Of a stretch of DNA of 64,000 nt, positions 7,851 through 17,037 are shown in pieces; positions within the stretch are counted from its first letter, which is position 1; the number at the start of each line of letters is the position of its first letter. The stretch comes from Thermoleptolyngbya sichuanensis A183 (lineage in GTDB: Bacteria; Cyanobacteriota; Cyanobacteriia; Elainellales; Elainellaceae): contig NZ_CP053661.1 of assembly GCF_013177315.1 (NCBI RefSeq), positions 3,968,001 through 4,032,000 of the forward strand, read 5' to 3'. The position numbers and the translations under genes are program-made. The notes beneath the pieces were generated by a model, which saw only the letters and a program-made list of their open reading frames with translations, searched no databases and was not told the DNA's origin.

Positions 7851-9398
7851 CTAGCTAAACTTCGTCAACAGCTTCAAGAATGCCTGCGTGCGGGGCGTGA
7901 GCAGCGTGCGGCGATAGGCATCGGCGGCTTTTTTGATGCCTTCGGCCTGCGTGGGATAAGGATGAATCACGCCAGAGAGGGCGCTGAGTCCCTGTTTGGT
8001 GGCGATCGCCAGCGTCACTTCGCTAATCATTTCCCCAGCATGACGCGCCACAATCGTCGCCCCCAGGATTTGATCGGAGCCGCGCTTGTGCATAATTTTC
8101 ACAAATCCATCGGTTTCGCCATCTGCCAGGGCCCGATCGACCGAGGAAAAGGGAATTTTCAGGGTGTTGGTGTCAAATCCTTTGGCCTGCGCCTCCCGCT
8201 CGTACAATCCAACGTGAGCAATTTCGGGATCAGTGTAGGTCACCCACGGCATCACCAAACTGCTGAGCTTGCCGCGCCCCAGTCCAAACGGGGCAAACAG
8301 CGTGTTTTTAATCACAATGCGGGCGGCGGCATCGGCGGCGTGGGTAAACTTCCAGTCCATACAAATGTCGCCAGCGGCGTAGATGCGCGGGTTTGTGGTT
8401 TGCAAATAGTCGTTGACCTGAATGCCCCTGCGTGGGTCATACTTCACGCCCACCGCCTCCAAGTTCAGCCCTTCCACATTGGGCGCACGACCCGCCCCCA
8501 CCAGAATTTCGTCCACCACAACCTTATGCACTGTTCCGTTTTGGCTGTATTGGATCACCTTACCCGCGCTGGTTTGCTCCACCTGCTCCAGCTTGCAATC
8601 CAGAATTAGCTGCATCTTTTCTCGAAGAAACTGCTGCTGCACGATTTCGGCAGCATCGGCATCTTCGCGATCCAGCAGATGCGAGTTTTTGTGCAAAATT
8701 GTCACTTGGCTGCCCAGTCGGTGAAACGCCTGCGCCAGCTCACAGCCAATGGGGCCGCCGCCGATCACCGCTAGCCGATTGGGGCGTTCGGTGAGCGAAA
8801 AAACGGTTTCATTTGTCAGGTGGCCCGCTTCGGCCAATCCAGGCACTTTGGGACGAACAGCCCGCGCCCCCGTCGCAATGACGGCTTTTTTGAACCGGAG
8901 CTGCACGCCATTGACGGCGATCGCCCCCTCATTCACAAATTCTGCGCTTCCCAAAAACACGTCGATACCGAGTTTACGAAAGCGATCCGCCGAGTCATGA
9001 TGGCTAATCCCCGCACGAATCTTTCGCATCCGCCGCATCACCGCCGCAAAGTCCACCTCAACTTGCTCAGGCGGATGAACACCAAACGACATCGCATCCC
9101 GGATGTCAGCCGCTGCCCGCGAGGAACGAATGATGCACTTCGACGGAACACAGCCCACATTCAAACAATCTCCCCCCATCAGGCTGCGCTCGATCAGCGC
9201 CACCTTCAGCCCCAGCCCCAGCCCTGCGGCCCCTGCGGCCACCACTAGCCCTGCCGTTCCCGCGCCAATCACCACCAGGTCATACATGGCGGCGGGCATT
9301 GGGTTCATCCAGTCGGGCGGATGGACGTAGGACAGGAGCGACTGATTATATTCATCCAGCGGCTGAAGCGCGGGTTCCTGGCTAATGAATTGAGTCAT
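7851..9398 (-). CDS. MerA-like FAD-dependent pyridine nucleotide-disulfide oxidoreductase
   Basis: The 515-residue class-I flavoprotein disulfide reductase has an N-terminal FAD site (VVIGAGTAGLV), the redox pair CLNVGC, an NAD(P) site (AVIGGGPIGCELA), a second FAD motif (YAAGDI) and a dimerisation domain with the catalytic HPYPTQAE. It lacks the N-terminal heavy-metal domain and the C-terminal vicinal cysteines of true mercuric reductase, since it ends LLTKFS. A role in mercury detoxification is therefore unlikely. The frame is open upstream to 9563, but ATG 9398 is preferred because it puts MTQFISQ about 35 residues before the FAD fold. It overlaps the end of the upstream TVP38 gene by 17 bp, implying translational coupling. 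Confidence 0.87.
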   Translation of the reverse strand: MTQFISQEPALQPLDEYNQSLLSYVHPPDWMNPMPAAMYDLVVIGAGTAGLVVAAGAAGLGLGLKVALIERSLMGGDCLNVGCVPSKCIIRSSRAAADIRDAMSFGVHPPEQVEVDFAAVMRRMRKIRAGISHHDSADRFRKLGIDVFLGSAEFVNEGAIAVNGVQLRFKKAVIATGARAVRPKVPGLAEAGHLTNETVFSLTERPNRLAVIGGGPIGCELAQAFHRLGSQVTILHKNSHLLDREDADAAEIVQQQFLREKMQLILDCKLEQVEQTSAGKVIQYSQNGTVHKVVVDEILVGAGRAPNVEGLNLEAVGVKYDPRRGIQVNDYLQTTNPRIYAAGDICMDWKFTHAADAAARIVIKNTLFAPFGLGRGKLSSLVMPWVTYTDPEIAHVGLYEREAQAKGFDTNTLKIPFSSVDRALADGETDGFVKIMHKRGSDQILGATIVARHAGEMISEVTLAIATKQGLSALSGVIHPYPTQAEGIKKAADAYRRTLLTPRTQAFLKLLTKFS

Positions 9399-10206
9399 GG
9401 CTAGAATCTCTAGGTGCAGGAAAGGGAGAGGAGGACGGGCTTTGTGGGAGGCTTTGTGAGAGGCTTTGTGCAAGGCTTTGACGGAGCGATCGCCGAGCAA
9501 TGCGCGTAATCTGAACCGTGACCGCAATCGTGGCAAACAGGCCCAAAAGCCTGACGCTCCCATACGCTACCCGCATGGAAAGACTGACCTCTTCAGGCAT
9601 ATCAAGGGGCATATCAAGGGGCATATGCAGCGCCGCAACGTCGCCAACCAACGATCCAAAATAAACATACAGGAAGGTGCCTGGGATCATCCCCAGGGAA
9701 CCGATCACGTAATCCTTAAGAGAGACACAAGTGATTCCGAACAGATAATTCAGCAAGTTAAACGGAAACAGAGGCGAGAGGCGCGTTAAAAACACAATCT
9801 TTAGCCCCTGCTGGGCGATCGCCGCATCGATTGCTTGGAACTGAGGATGCGCCTGAATCCACTGGCAGATCCAGCCCCTAGCGACATAGCGCCCAATCAT
9901 GAAGGCAAACACCGCGCCCAGCGTTGAGGCAAGCAGCACATATACCGTGCCCCACACAATGCCATACAGCGCCCCACCCCCCAGGGTCAGCAGCGATGCC
10001 GGAATGAACAGCAGCGTCGCCAGATTGTAAATCAGGATAAAGGCGAGAATGCCCGTAGTCCCTAGATTTTTGACCCATAGCAAGAAATTGGCTAGCAAAA
10101 CGGGGAGGTTAACGTGCTGAGTGGCGATCGCCAATGCAGCAGACAAACTCAGCCCCAGCATCGCCAGCAGCCAATATCTGGATTTCCGAATGGGCGATCG
10201 CCTCAT
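9382..10206 (-). CDS. TVP38/TMEM64 family membrane protein, coupled to the MerA-like gene
   Basis: The 274 residues have the same family signature as the protein at 6776-7552: FIPASLLTLGGGALYG, IGRYVARGWI, and LTRLSPLFPFNLLNYLFGIT. Several membrane helices are present. The C-terminal tail is low-complexity (SLSQSLPQSPSSS) and is encoded by short tandem repeats. A PLDM tetrapeptide is repeated before the last helix. Its 3' end overlaps the MerA-like start. The pairing of TVP38-type membrane proteins with MerA-like flavoproteins is common in bacteria and suggests a joint membrane redox or transport function, which remains unproven. Confidence 0.87.
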   Translation of the reverse strand: MRRSPIRKSRYWLLAMLGLSLSAALAIATQHVNLPVLLANFLLWVKNLGTTGILAFILIYNLATLLFIPASLLTLGGGALYGIVWGTVYVLLASTLGAVFAFMIGRYVARGWICQWIQAHPQFQAIDAAIAQQGLKIVFLTRLSPLFPFNLLNYLFGITCVSLKDYVIGSLGMIPGTFLYVYFGSLVGDVAALHMPLDMPLDMPEEVSLSMRVAYGSVRLLGLFATIAVTVQITRIARRSLRQSLAQSLSQSLPQSPSSSPFPAPRDSSHDSIH

Positions 10207-10419
10207 GGGTACTCGAACGGGTCTGATTCTACAAGCGGTACAACCCGTTGTACGACGTTATAGCCTGGAAGGTTTTCAGATTTCTGAAGATAAGCTGAGT
10301 TTTTGCCAATGGTTTGAAACAAACAGAAAAGCCAAATATTGGCAGCCTCAAAGCCACCAAGTGCAGTCAGGCAATCTGAGTTAGAAAATCGAGTCAGCAA
10401 ACCAAGTTAGATAAGCCTG

Positions 10420-10500
10420 AATAAACAAGGAAGCCTCTCTTGCTTGCTCTCCTTCTCTTACGTCGGGGAGAAGGGTTTGGGGAATGAGGGCAGATTGAAC
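10420..10500. repeat. Dispersed intergenic repeat, family D, copy 2
   Basis: The segment has CTCTCCTTCTCTTACG-like and GGGGAGAAGG arms followed by TGAGGGCAGATTGAA. It is a diverged, inverted relative of the repeat at 3165-3292. Confidence 0.65.
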
Positions 10501-10545
10501 GCTGCACATCACGTAGCTGCACACCACGTAGCTGCACATCACGTA
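10501..10545. repeat. 15-bp tandem repeat, three units
   Basis: GCTGCACATCACGTA occurs three times in direct succession; the middle unit has one change (ACC for ATC). It sits between a family D repeat and a family C element. The 10207-10763 spacer otherwise holds no gene that I can support. Confidence 0.8.
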
Positions 10546-10546
10546 T

Positions 10547-10652
10547 TAAGTAAATAGACCAGATTAAAAAACAGATCCTGAACCCTGCGCCGCCCGCGCA
10601 GCGGGCGGCGCAGGGTCTTTGGGTTTTATATTTATTAATGTCCACCTACTTA
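10547..10652. mobile_element. 106-bp GC-hairpin MITE-like element, family C, copy 1
   Basis: The ends are TAAGTAAATAGACC and TAAGTAGGTGGAC (complement). The centre is a near-perfect hairpin with arms ACCCTGCGCCGCCCGC and its complement around a GCA loop. A second copy, inverted, is at 24414-24520. Confidence 0.8.
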
Positions 10653-10763
10653 GAAAGCCTGATTCCGCCAGCCAAACCCGGCGGTCGTCCTTGCAATGTT
10701 TCCGAACGGGCAGGAGCAAAACTGGCTTTGGCTCACTTGAAACAAGTGCGTCACTAGGCCGCT

Positions 10764-11405
<642 letters not shown>

Positions 11406-11417
11406 CTAAGGGGACGA

Positions 11418-11690
11418 CTAGGGAGACGGCAGGGGAGACGGTTCGGCGGATGGGGAGGCGGGCTGAACCTGCTGCTGGGACGGGTTGCCGCCTTCGTTGT
11501 TGCCAAAGACCACATTCAGCCCCCAGGCGAGTCCGCCCAGAGCCAGCAGCCCAATCAGAAAAAAGACGAAATTGTAGTTGGTCGTCGTGGTGGTGGTCAT
11601 GTTGCCGCCGACTTGGGTGACGTTTTTTCCACCCGTCGCGGTCATATTGGCGCGGTCTGGGGTCGGCTCTTGTGGAGAAGGATGTGCCAT
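11418..11690 (-). CDS. Small single-pass membrane protein with GGKN-x2-QVGGN motif
   Basis: The 90 residues read as follows: a polar N-terminus, the motif GGKNVTQVGGN, a threonine run (TTTTTTNYNF), one transmembrane helix (FVFFLIGLLALGGLAWGLNVVF) and a Ser/Pro/Gln-rich tail. The motif closely matches [11 protein letters not shown] in the collagen-like protein downstream, and the order motif-helix-tail is also the same. The two genes are 69 bp apart on the same strand and probably form an operon. No enzyme motif is present and I recognise no named family. The start ATG at 11690 lacks a clear Shine-Dalgarno sequence. Confidence 0.7.
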   Translation of the reverse strand: MAHPSPQEPTPDRANMTATGGKNVTQVGGNMTTTTTTNYNFVFFLIGLLALGGLAWGLNVVFGNNEGGNPSQQQVQPASPSAEPSPLPSP

Positions 11691-12065
11691 AAAAGTCTGT
11701 TGAACTCGACAGGACGTGTGACGATCGCGAATTCAGGCATGGCGCTGGCAAAAATGCATCCCGCGTTCAGTCCATTCTTAAGTCCATTCTGGAAACGGGA
11801 AGTGGGCGATCGCATTCCCCCTGGGGCTACTTTGGGAGAGCCACGTCGAAGCGGATGCTCTCCAAGGATTCAGATATCTCTTAGCCAGATTTCAGTCAGA
11901 TCTCAGGTGGGCTAGCTAGATTCGTGCAAGACCTGCCAGGACTCGATAGAATGCTCACAGTTCATCTAGTGCTGTCAGCTTGTCCGCAGCGTGCGGGCGG
12001 GGTGGCGGCTTATTTGTCTAGCCGTTTTGGTTAACCATTCAAGCTTTTTAATTGAACATTTCCCC

Positions 12066-12398
12066 ATGAGTGATTACTATCAAGCCGAACATTTGCCCAA
12101 TTTTGGTCAGGTGGCAGAGGGTAGCCCTGAGCTAGCGAAAAAGTTTTTTGACTATTACGGCGCAGTATTTGCAGATGGGGCGCTGTCGGCACGGGAAAAG
12201 GCGCTGATCGCGCTGGCGGTGGCCCATGCTGTGCAATGCCCCTACTGCATTGATGCCTACAGCAAAGAAAGCCTCCAGCAGGGCGCAGATCTGGAACAGA
12301 TGACGGAGGCACTGCACGTGGCGACGGCAATCCGGGGCGGCGCATCGCTCGTACATGGAATGCAGATGCTCGACCACGTTAAGCAGTTGGCCATGTAG
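12066..12398 (+). CDS. Carboxymuconolactone decarboxylase (AhpD-like) family protein, arsenosugar-associated
   Basis: The 110-residue all-helical AhpD-like protein has the family redox motif in AVQCPYCIDAYSKES (CxxC, with the nearby acidic residue and Ser/His region) and GALSAREKALIALAVA before it. Peroxidase-like CMD proteins of this type are commonly encoded directly before arsenosugar radical SAM enzymes; here the next gene starts 27 bp on. ATG 12066 gives the MSDYYQAEHLPNF start seen in the family; the frame is open further upstream without similarity. A role in arsenic metabolism rests on context. Confidence 0.82.
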   Translation: MSDYYQAEHLPNFGQVAEGSPELAKKFFDYYGAVFADGALSAREKALIALAVAHAVQCPYCIDAYSKESLQQGADLEQMTEALHVATAIRGGASLVHGMQMLDHVKQLAM

Positions 12399-12425
12399 GG
12401 CAAGTTTGAAAAGGGAAGTTTGACC

Positions 12426-13604
12426 ATGTTTGATGATGCTGAATTGACCCCTGCGGGCGCATCGGGGGCAATCGCCGCTCGGATTTCGCAAGCGCTGGAT
12501 CTGGAGAATAACAGCGCTGGCCCAAAGCCCACGACCTCTTTGCTAAGGCGGCGATCGCCCTTGGCTAACCCTCAGCAGCAGCTACAGACGCTAGAGTCTG
12601 TACCCCTAGAGGGCGATTCCCGTAGGGATCGCTTCGCGAATCGCGCTGACTTTGCCGCCCGATTGCAGCAGCACGGCTGGCCCTCGCTCCGGCCGGCGAC
12701 TTTGGAAATTTTTCAAATTAACGTCGGCAAGCTGTGCAACATGACCTGTCGCCATTGCCACGTCGATGCGGGCCCCGACCGCCACGAGGTGATGTCCCGC
12801 GATACGATCGAGGTCTGCCTCCGCGCCCTCGACCAAACCACCGCCCACACGGTAGACATCACGGGCGGCGCACCGGAATTAAACCCACACTTTCGTTACT
12901 TAGTAGAGGAATGCGTGCAGCGGGGCAAGCATGTCATCGACCGCTGCAACCTCACCGTGCTGCTGATTCCCAGCCTGCAAGATTTGCCCGAATGGCTGGC
13001 GGAACGGGGCGTAGAGGTGGTCTGTTCGCTGCCCCACTATCGCCAGTTCAACACCGACAGCCAGCGCGGCGACGGCACCTTCGAGAAATCCATCGAGGCG
13101 CTGCGGCGGCTGAATGCAGCGGGCTATGGCCAGGGGGATGCCAAGCGGCGGCTGACGCTGATGTCTAATCCGGTTGGAGCGTTTTTGGCGGGCAGCCAGG
13201 TCAAGATGGAGCAGGAATGGAAGGCTGGCTTGCTAAAGAATCACGGCGTAACCTTCGATCGCCTGATCGCGTTGAACAATATGCCCATTTCTCGCTATCT
13301 GGAGTGGCTAGAGCAGTCGGGCAATCTGAAGCGCTATCTGGAAGTGCTGGTGAATGCGTTTAACCCAGCGACGATTTCCGGGCTGATGTGTCGCAATACG
13401 CTGTCGATTTCCTGGGATGGCCGCCTGTTTGATTGCGACTTTAACCAAATGCTGGAGTTGCCCGTACAGCTAGCGGGCGATCGCCCCGCCACGGTTCACG
13501 ACTTTCATCCCGACTTGCTGGCGCAGCGAGAAATTGTGACGGCGAGACATTGCTTTGGCTGCACAGCCGGGGCAGGCAGCTCCTGCGGCGGCGCGATTGA
13601 GTAG
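12426..13604 (+). CDS. arsS: Arsenosugar biosynthesis radical SAM protein ArsS
   Basis: The 392-residue radical SAM protein carries the cluster motif CNMTCRHCHVDAGP, followed by ITGGAPELNPHFRYLVE (the GGE-like SAM site) and a C-terminal cysteine-rich end, CFGCTAGAGSSCGG. This arrangement identifies the ArsS group, which joins a 5'-deoxyadenosyl moiety to methylated arsenic on the route to arsenosugars. The N-terminal 90 residues are a poorly conserved extension. ATG 12426 is preferred to TTG 12420 because AAGGGAAG stands 7 bases before it. No arsM methyltransferase gene is nearby, so the partner would have to be encoded elsewhere. Confidence 0.85.
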   Translation: MFDDAELTPAGASGAIAARISQALDLENNSAGPKPTTSLLRRRSPLANPQQQLQTLESVPLEGDSRRDRFANRADFAARLQQHGWPSLRPATLEIFQINVGKLCNMTCRHCHVDAGPDRHEVMSRDTIEVCLRALDQTTAHTVDITGGAPELNPHFRYLVEECVQRGKHVIDRCNLTVLLIPSLQDLPEWLAERGVEVVCSLPHYRQFNTDSQRGDGTFEKSIEALRRLNAAGYGQGDAKRRLTLMSNPVGAFLAGSQVKMEQEWKAGLLKNHGVTFDRLIALNNMPISRYLEWLEQSGNLKRYLEVLVNAFNPATISGLMCRNTLSISWDGRLFDCDFNQMLELPVQLAGDRPATVHDFHPDLLAQREIVTARHCFGCTAGAGSSCGGAIE

Positions 13605-13632
13605 GGGCTTTGCGACCAGAGAAGCGCTCAGG

Positions 13633-13951
13633 CTACCACCAGCGATCGCCCCAGCGGAAAAACTCTGGGCGATCGAAGTGGAACCGACCAAAGCCGAGAA
13701 ACTGTCCGTGGGCGCTGCCGCCGTCTGGTTCTGGCGGAAAGGCGACCACGCGGAACAGATAGGTGCCGTCTAGCTGGGGATTTCGCCTGGGGCGCAGGGC
13801 CAGGGTAGCAGTGGTTCCTGGCGGCAGGGGCGGATCGAAGACGACCGCAAGGGTCTGGGTATCGCGGTCATAGGCCACGGAACCAAGGGATAGGCGATCG
13901 CCCCTCCGGTTTCGCGTGCCCACAAACGCACTAGTCGCCTCCAGTCGATAA
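13633..13951 (-). pseudogene. DUF2808 protein, 3' fragment (split by IS)
   Basis: This is the C-terminal half of a secreted DUF2808 protein, containing TLAVVFDPPLPPGTTATLAL and a GTYLFRVVAFPPEP segment. It is separated from its 5' half (15469-15762) by the 1517-bp IS. When the IS and one 7-bp target copy are removed, the frame reads RVDYRL-EATSAFVG without interruption, so the split is clean and recent. The fragment alone has no signal peptide and is unlikely to be made. Confidence 0.88.
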
Positions 13952-15468
13952 CTTTAGTTTGGACTAATGGTGAAGAGGAAGGCAGTCAATGAGAAGCACC
14001 GACTGCCGTAAGGTCAATGAAGTACAACCAACATTGACCCCATGATTTTCAACGAACTTCAGCAATTTCGCCAAACGTTGTATGCCAGCTTGGGAAACGC
14101 CAGAGATGCCCTGTTTGATCTGATGGATGCCGTGTTAGTGAGTGCGTGCATCGTGTCGTTTGTGAGGCTATCGCAGAGTCCTGTCTTTCGTCGCCAGTGG
14201 TCGAGCACCTATGAAGCGTTGCGCGATAGCCGCCTACCCCGATCAAAGGTGCTGAAGCTGTTGGTGCAGCAGATACCGACTCAGCAGCAACCGTTGTTGG
14301 CAGGTGATGCGAGTCGGTGGAACCGTCCTGCTGCCAGGCGTTTGAAAGACCGCACCTTATCAGGCAGAACAGGACATGCCCCGATAGCCGGACAAAACTA
14401 CAGTACCTTAGCCTGGATTGCTGAAGACAGGGGCAGTTGGGCATTACCATTGCGGCATGAGCGCATCACCAGCTTTGAAACACCCGCCAGTAAAGCGGCA
14501 TTCCAACTCAAACAAGTGACTCGGCAGTTAGCGGTGCGTCCGTTGGCGATCTACGACCGAGGGTACGGCAATGCCAGTTTTGTCAACCAAACGGCAGGGA
14601 TTGAGGCAGACTTGCTGCTGCGGGTTACATCCAATCGATGTGTCTATGGCGCGCCCCCAGCGTATCGAGGGCGAGGCGCACCTGCCAAGCATGGACATAA
14701 GATGAAACTCAATGACCCTGACACTTGGAGTGTCCCGGTCGAAACCGTTGAAGTCGATGATCCCAACTGGGGACGAGTGCGGGTCAGTCGTTGGAGTGCA
14801 TACCATTTCCGCAAATCCCCCAAACGGGCAATGGAAGTGTTGCGCGTGGAGGTGCTGGAGACACAGAGCAGCACGCGACGCTTGGCTCCTTTGTGGTTAG
14901 TTTGGCTGGGTGAGCAGATGCCTCCGTTAGAAACCCTGTGGTTGCACTACCTCCGTCGCTTTGCCATTGAACACTGGTATCGCTTTGCCAAGCAGAGGCT
15001 ATATTGGACACATCCCCAGTTCAGTTCTGTATCGGCAACCGAACAGTGGAGCAGCCTGATGCCGTTGCTCAGTTGGCAGTTGTGGTTAGCGCGAAAGGAC
15101 TGTACTGACCACCCCTTGCCCTGGCAGGCACCGCAAGAAACGTTGACTCCGGGTCGGGTCGCACAAGCGTTTGCAGGCATTTTGGCAGCGATTGGCACCC
15201 CTGCTCCTGCGCCTAAACCTCGTGGTAAATCGCCAGGACGAGGCAAGGGGCACAAGCCAACTCCTCGTCCCTGCTATCCGATGGTCAAAAAACGAGCCTC
15301 GAAACGCAAGACATCCGAACAATCCCTGAACAGTCCGGTTGCAACAGCAGCTTAACTGCGAGCAGGATTGTATCCAATTCCTTAAGTTCAACTGTTATGA
15401 ACGGTTGAGCAGATTCTTTATGGCATCCTGTTGAGCATTATTGTGATGCCAGTTAGTCCAAACTAAAG
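13952..15468 (+). mobile_element. 1517-bp insertion sequence, copy 1
   Basis: The terminal inverted repeats CTTTAGTTTGGACTAA (13952-13967) and their complement end at 15468. The element is flanked by perfect 7-bp direct repeats TCGATAA at 13945-13951 and 15469-15475. It interrupts a DUF2808 gene. An apparently identical copy lies inverted at 22893-24409. Confidence 0.93.
14042..15355 (+). CDS. IS4-superfamily-like DDE transposase (copy 1)
   Basis: The 437-residue transposase has acidic residues in LAGDASRWNR, IYDRGYGNASFV and the C-terminal FAIEHWYRFAKQRL, the last matching the Y-x2-R-x3-E style signature of IS4-like enzymes. A basic proline-rich tail (PKPRGKSPGRGKGHKP) ends the protein. It translates identically to the copy at 23006-24319. 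The 7-bp duplication does not match the classic IS4 length, so the exact family is left open. Confidence 0.88.
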   Translation: MIFNELQQFRQTLYASLGNARDALFDLMDAVLVSACIVSFVRLSQSPVFRRQWSSTYEALRDSRLPRSKVLKLLVQQIPTQQQPLLAGDASRWNRPAARRLKDRTLSGRTGHAPIAGQNYSTLAWIAEDRGSWALPLRHERITSFETPASKAAFQLKQVTRQLAVRPLAIYDRGYGNASFVNQTAGIEADLLLRVTSNRCVYGAPPAYRGRGAPAKHGHKMKLNDPDTWSVPVETVEVDDPNWGRVRVSRWSAYHFRKSPKRAMEVLRVEVLETQSSTRRLAPLWLVWLGEQMPPLETLWLHYLRRFAIEHWYRFAKQRLYWTHPQFSSVSATEQWSSLMPLLSWQLWLARKDCTDHPLPWQAPQETLTPGRVAQAFAGILAAIGTPAPAPKPRGKSPGRGKGHKPTPRPCYPMVKKRASKRKTSEQSLNSPVATAA

Positions 15469-15762
15469 TCGATAATCAACCCGGCGGGCAAAGGTGCCGC
15501 TGTCGCGCTGCTCAATCGTGACTCGTTGCAGGGGTTCGCCTGCATTTGGCGGCAGCGTCACGGTGAAATAGTAGGTCGGGTTTGGCGCAAAGGTCGTCGT
15601 GCGGGTTGTGCCATAGTCGGTCAGGCTGGGCGGCTGCTCGAAATATACTGTGCCGTCTGCCAGTTGCACTGCTGTTGCGGCGAGTGGGGTGGACAGGGCG
15701 AATCCGGATGGGAGGGCGATCGCCAAGAGGGCCCCAGCCCAGCTCGAAATGTTCGGTTTCAT
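15469..15762 (-). pseudogene. DUF2808 protein, 5' fragment with signal peptide
   Basis: The 5' half starts at ATG 15762. It encodes a signal peptide (ALLAIALPSGFALSTPLAATA) followed by the DUF2808 pattern AVQLADGTVYFEQPPSL and YYFTVTLPPNAGEPLQRVTI. The fragment runs into the IS, where translation stops after VDYRL. Intact proteins of this family are exported and of unknown function. Confidence 0.88.
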
Positions 15763-15816
15763 GAGGCGTTTCCATGCAACACTCCCTTCGATTGTACGCA
15801 GAAGGCAGGGCGTGTC

Positions 15817-15845
15817 GATTTTGGATTTTAGATTGGCGATTTTGG
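15817..15845. repeat. Heptamer repeat (STRR type)
   Basis: GATTTTG, GATTTTA and GATTGGC-type 7-bp units occur in the 265-bp spacer between the DUF2808 start and the hsp20 end. Nothing else recognisable is in this spacer. Confidence 0.65.
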
Positions 15846-16027
15846 CTTGCCGTCAAGCAGTTGCGGCGTTTCCAGCCATGTCGTTGGTGGAGGCACTGGG
15901 AAAAATTGCCAGAACGTACAAAAAACTCCGCCATCCTCAAAAGGGAGAGTGGCGGAGCAGGACGAATCAACTCAAGCTATCTTGCAAGGATTAATCGGCA
16001 GAACTAATACAACTGAACGTAGTCTCG

Positions 16028-16465
16028 TTATCCCAGCGTCACTTTCACGACCTTGTTCTTTTCGGCTTCCACCTTGGGCAGGGTCAGGTGCAAAATACCG
16101 TCTTTGTATTCCGCAGATACCTTGTCGTTCTGGATGCGGCTGGGCAGCGGCACGACGCGGCTAAACGAGCCATAGCGGAACTCAGAGCGCTTAATGCCGT
16201 TTTCTTCAGTGTGGGTTTCCGACTTGCGTTCGCCTTTAATCGCAACCGCATCAGCAGTCACCTGAATGTCCAGATCTTTGGAATCTACACCCGGAATTTC
16301 GGCCTTTAGCACCAGTGCGTCGGGCGTTTCTTGTAGCTCGATTGCGGGCGCGATGCGGAGTCCCGCTTTGCGATCGCCCTCCAGATTAAACACATCCAGC
16401 AGTTCGTTCATGTCTCTTTGCAGGGTTTCTAATTCACGGAAAGGAACCCAATGAACTAATGCCAT
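16028..16465 (-). CDS. Hsp20/alpha-crystallin small heat shock protein
   Basis: The 145 residues form a small heat shock chaperone. The N-terminal arm MALVHWVPFRELETLQRDMNE is typical of cyanobacterial HspA-like proteins. An alpha-crystallin domain follows with PGVDSKDLDIQVTADAVAI and the conserved GILHLTLPKVE, ending in a short C-terminal extension. It prevents aggregation of unfolded proteins in the cytoplasm and at thylakoids. ATG 16465 is chosen over an upstream frame opening because GGGAG stands about 9 bases before it and the arm starts there in homologs. The 572-bp upstream spacer (16466-17037) has no gene; no CIRCE-type element was recognised in it. Confidence 0.9.
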   Translation of the reverse strand: MALVHWVPFRELETLQRDMNELLDVFNLEGDRKAGLRIAPAIELQETPDALVLKAEIPGVDSKDLDIQVTADAVAIKGERKSETHTEENGIKRSEFRYGSFSRVVPLPSRIQNDKVSAEYKDGILHLTLPKVEAEKNKVVKVTLG

Positions 16466-17037
16466 ATTGCTCATCTCCCTCAGAGTATTGTCAGAGTACG
16501 GGTGTTTCTTCAGTCCCTCATTCTGGTTTCTTGCGGGACTTACTGACACTCCTAATCTATCGAATTCAAAATTTGAGTGAGTTCGGTTTTCAAGACGGTA
16601 GAGGATCGTCTTTCCTTACCGGGTTGGAGGATAGGTACAAAGCGGACTTTACAGAGGCGATCGCCCATCAGATCCGCATAGCTACGAGAGCCAGCCCTCC
16701 CAGAATCAAGGCCGAAAGTGACAAAAGGCTTCCCACTCAGTAGTTTCCTCTTACTGCTCTACGTAAATTCTGTGGAATAAACGTTTGTATTTAATTAAGG
16801 GCGATCGCTCCGTATTTAAGCTAATGAATCTGCTGATAGAAGCCTCAAAAAGACCGCTAAAACAAAATCCCTTCTTCGTTAAAAATCGCTTTACATAGTG
16901 TCCTTTCTTTATGGGTCGAAGTGCATCCTACTAATACAAGGGGTGCGAAGGATCAATTTTGCAGAATTGGTTCGCCTAAGCACGCAGCGAAGCAAGCTGC
17001 AACGAACTCACTAGCGCACAAGAGCATTCTTTAACCT

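Noticed and set aside
7851..9563. Mercuric reductase
   Set aside because: The N-terminal metal domain and C-terminal vicinal cysteines are missing; only the flavoprotein core is supported. The upstream extension to 9563 overlaps the TVP38 gene and was not used as the start.
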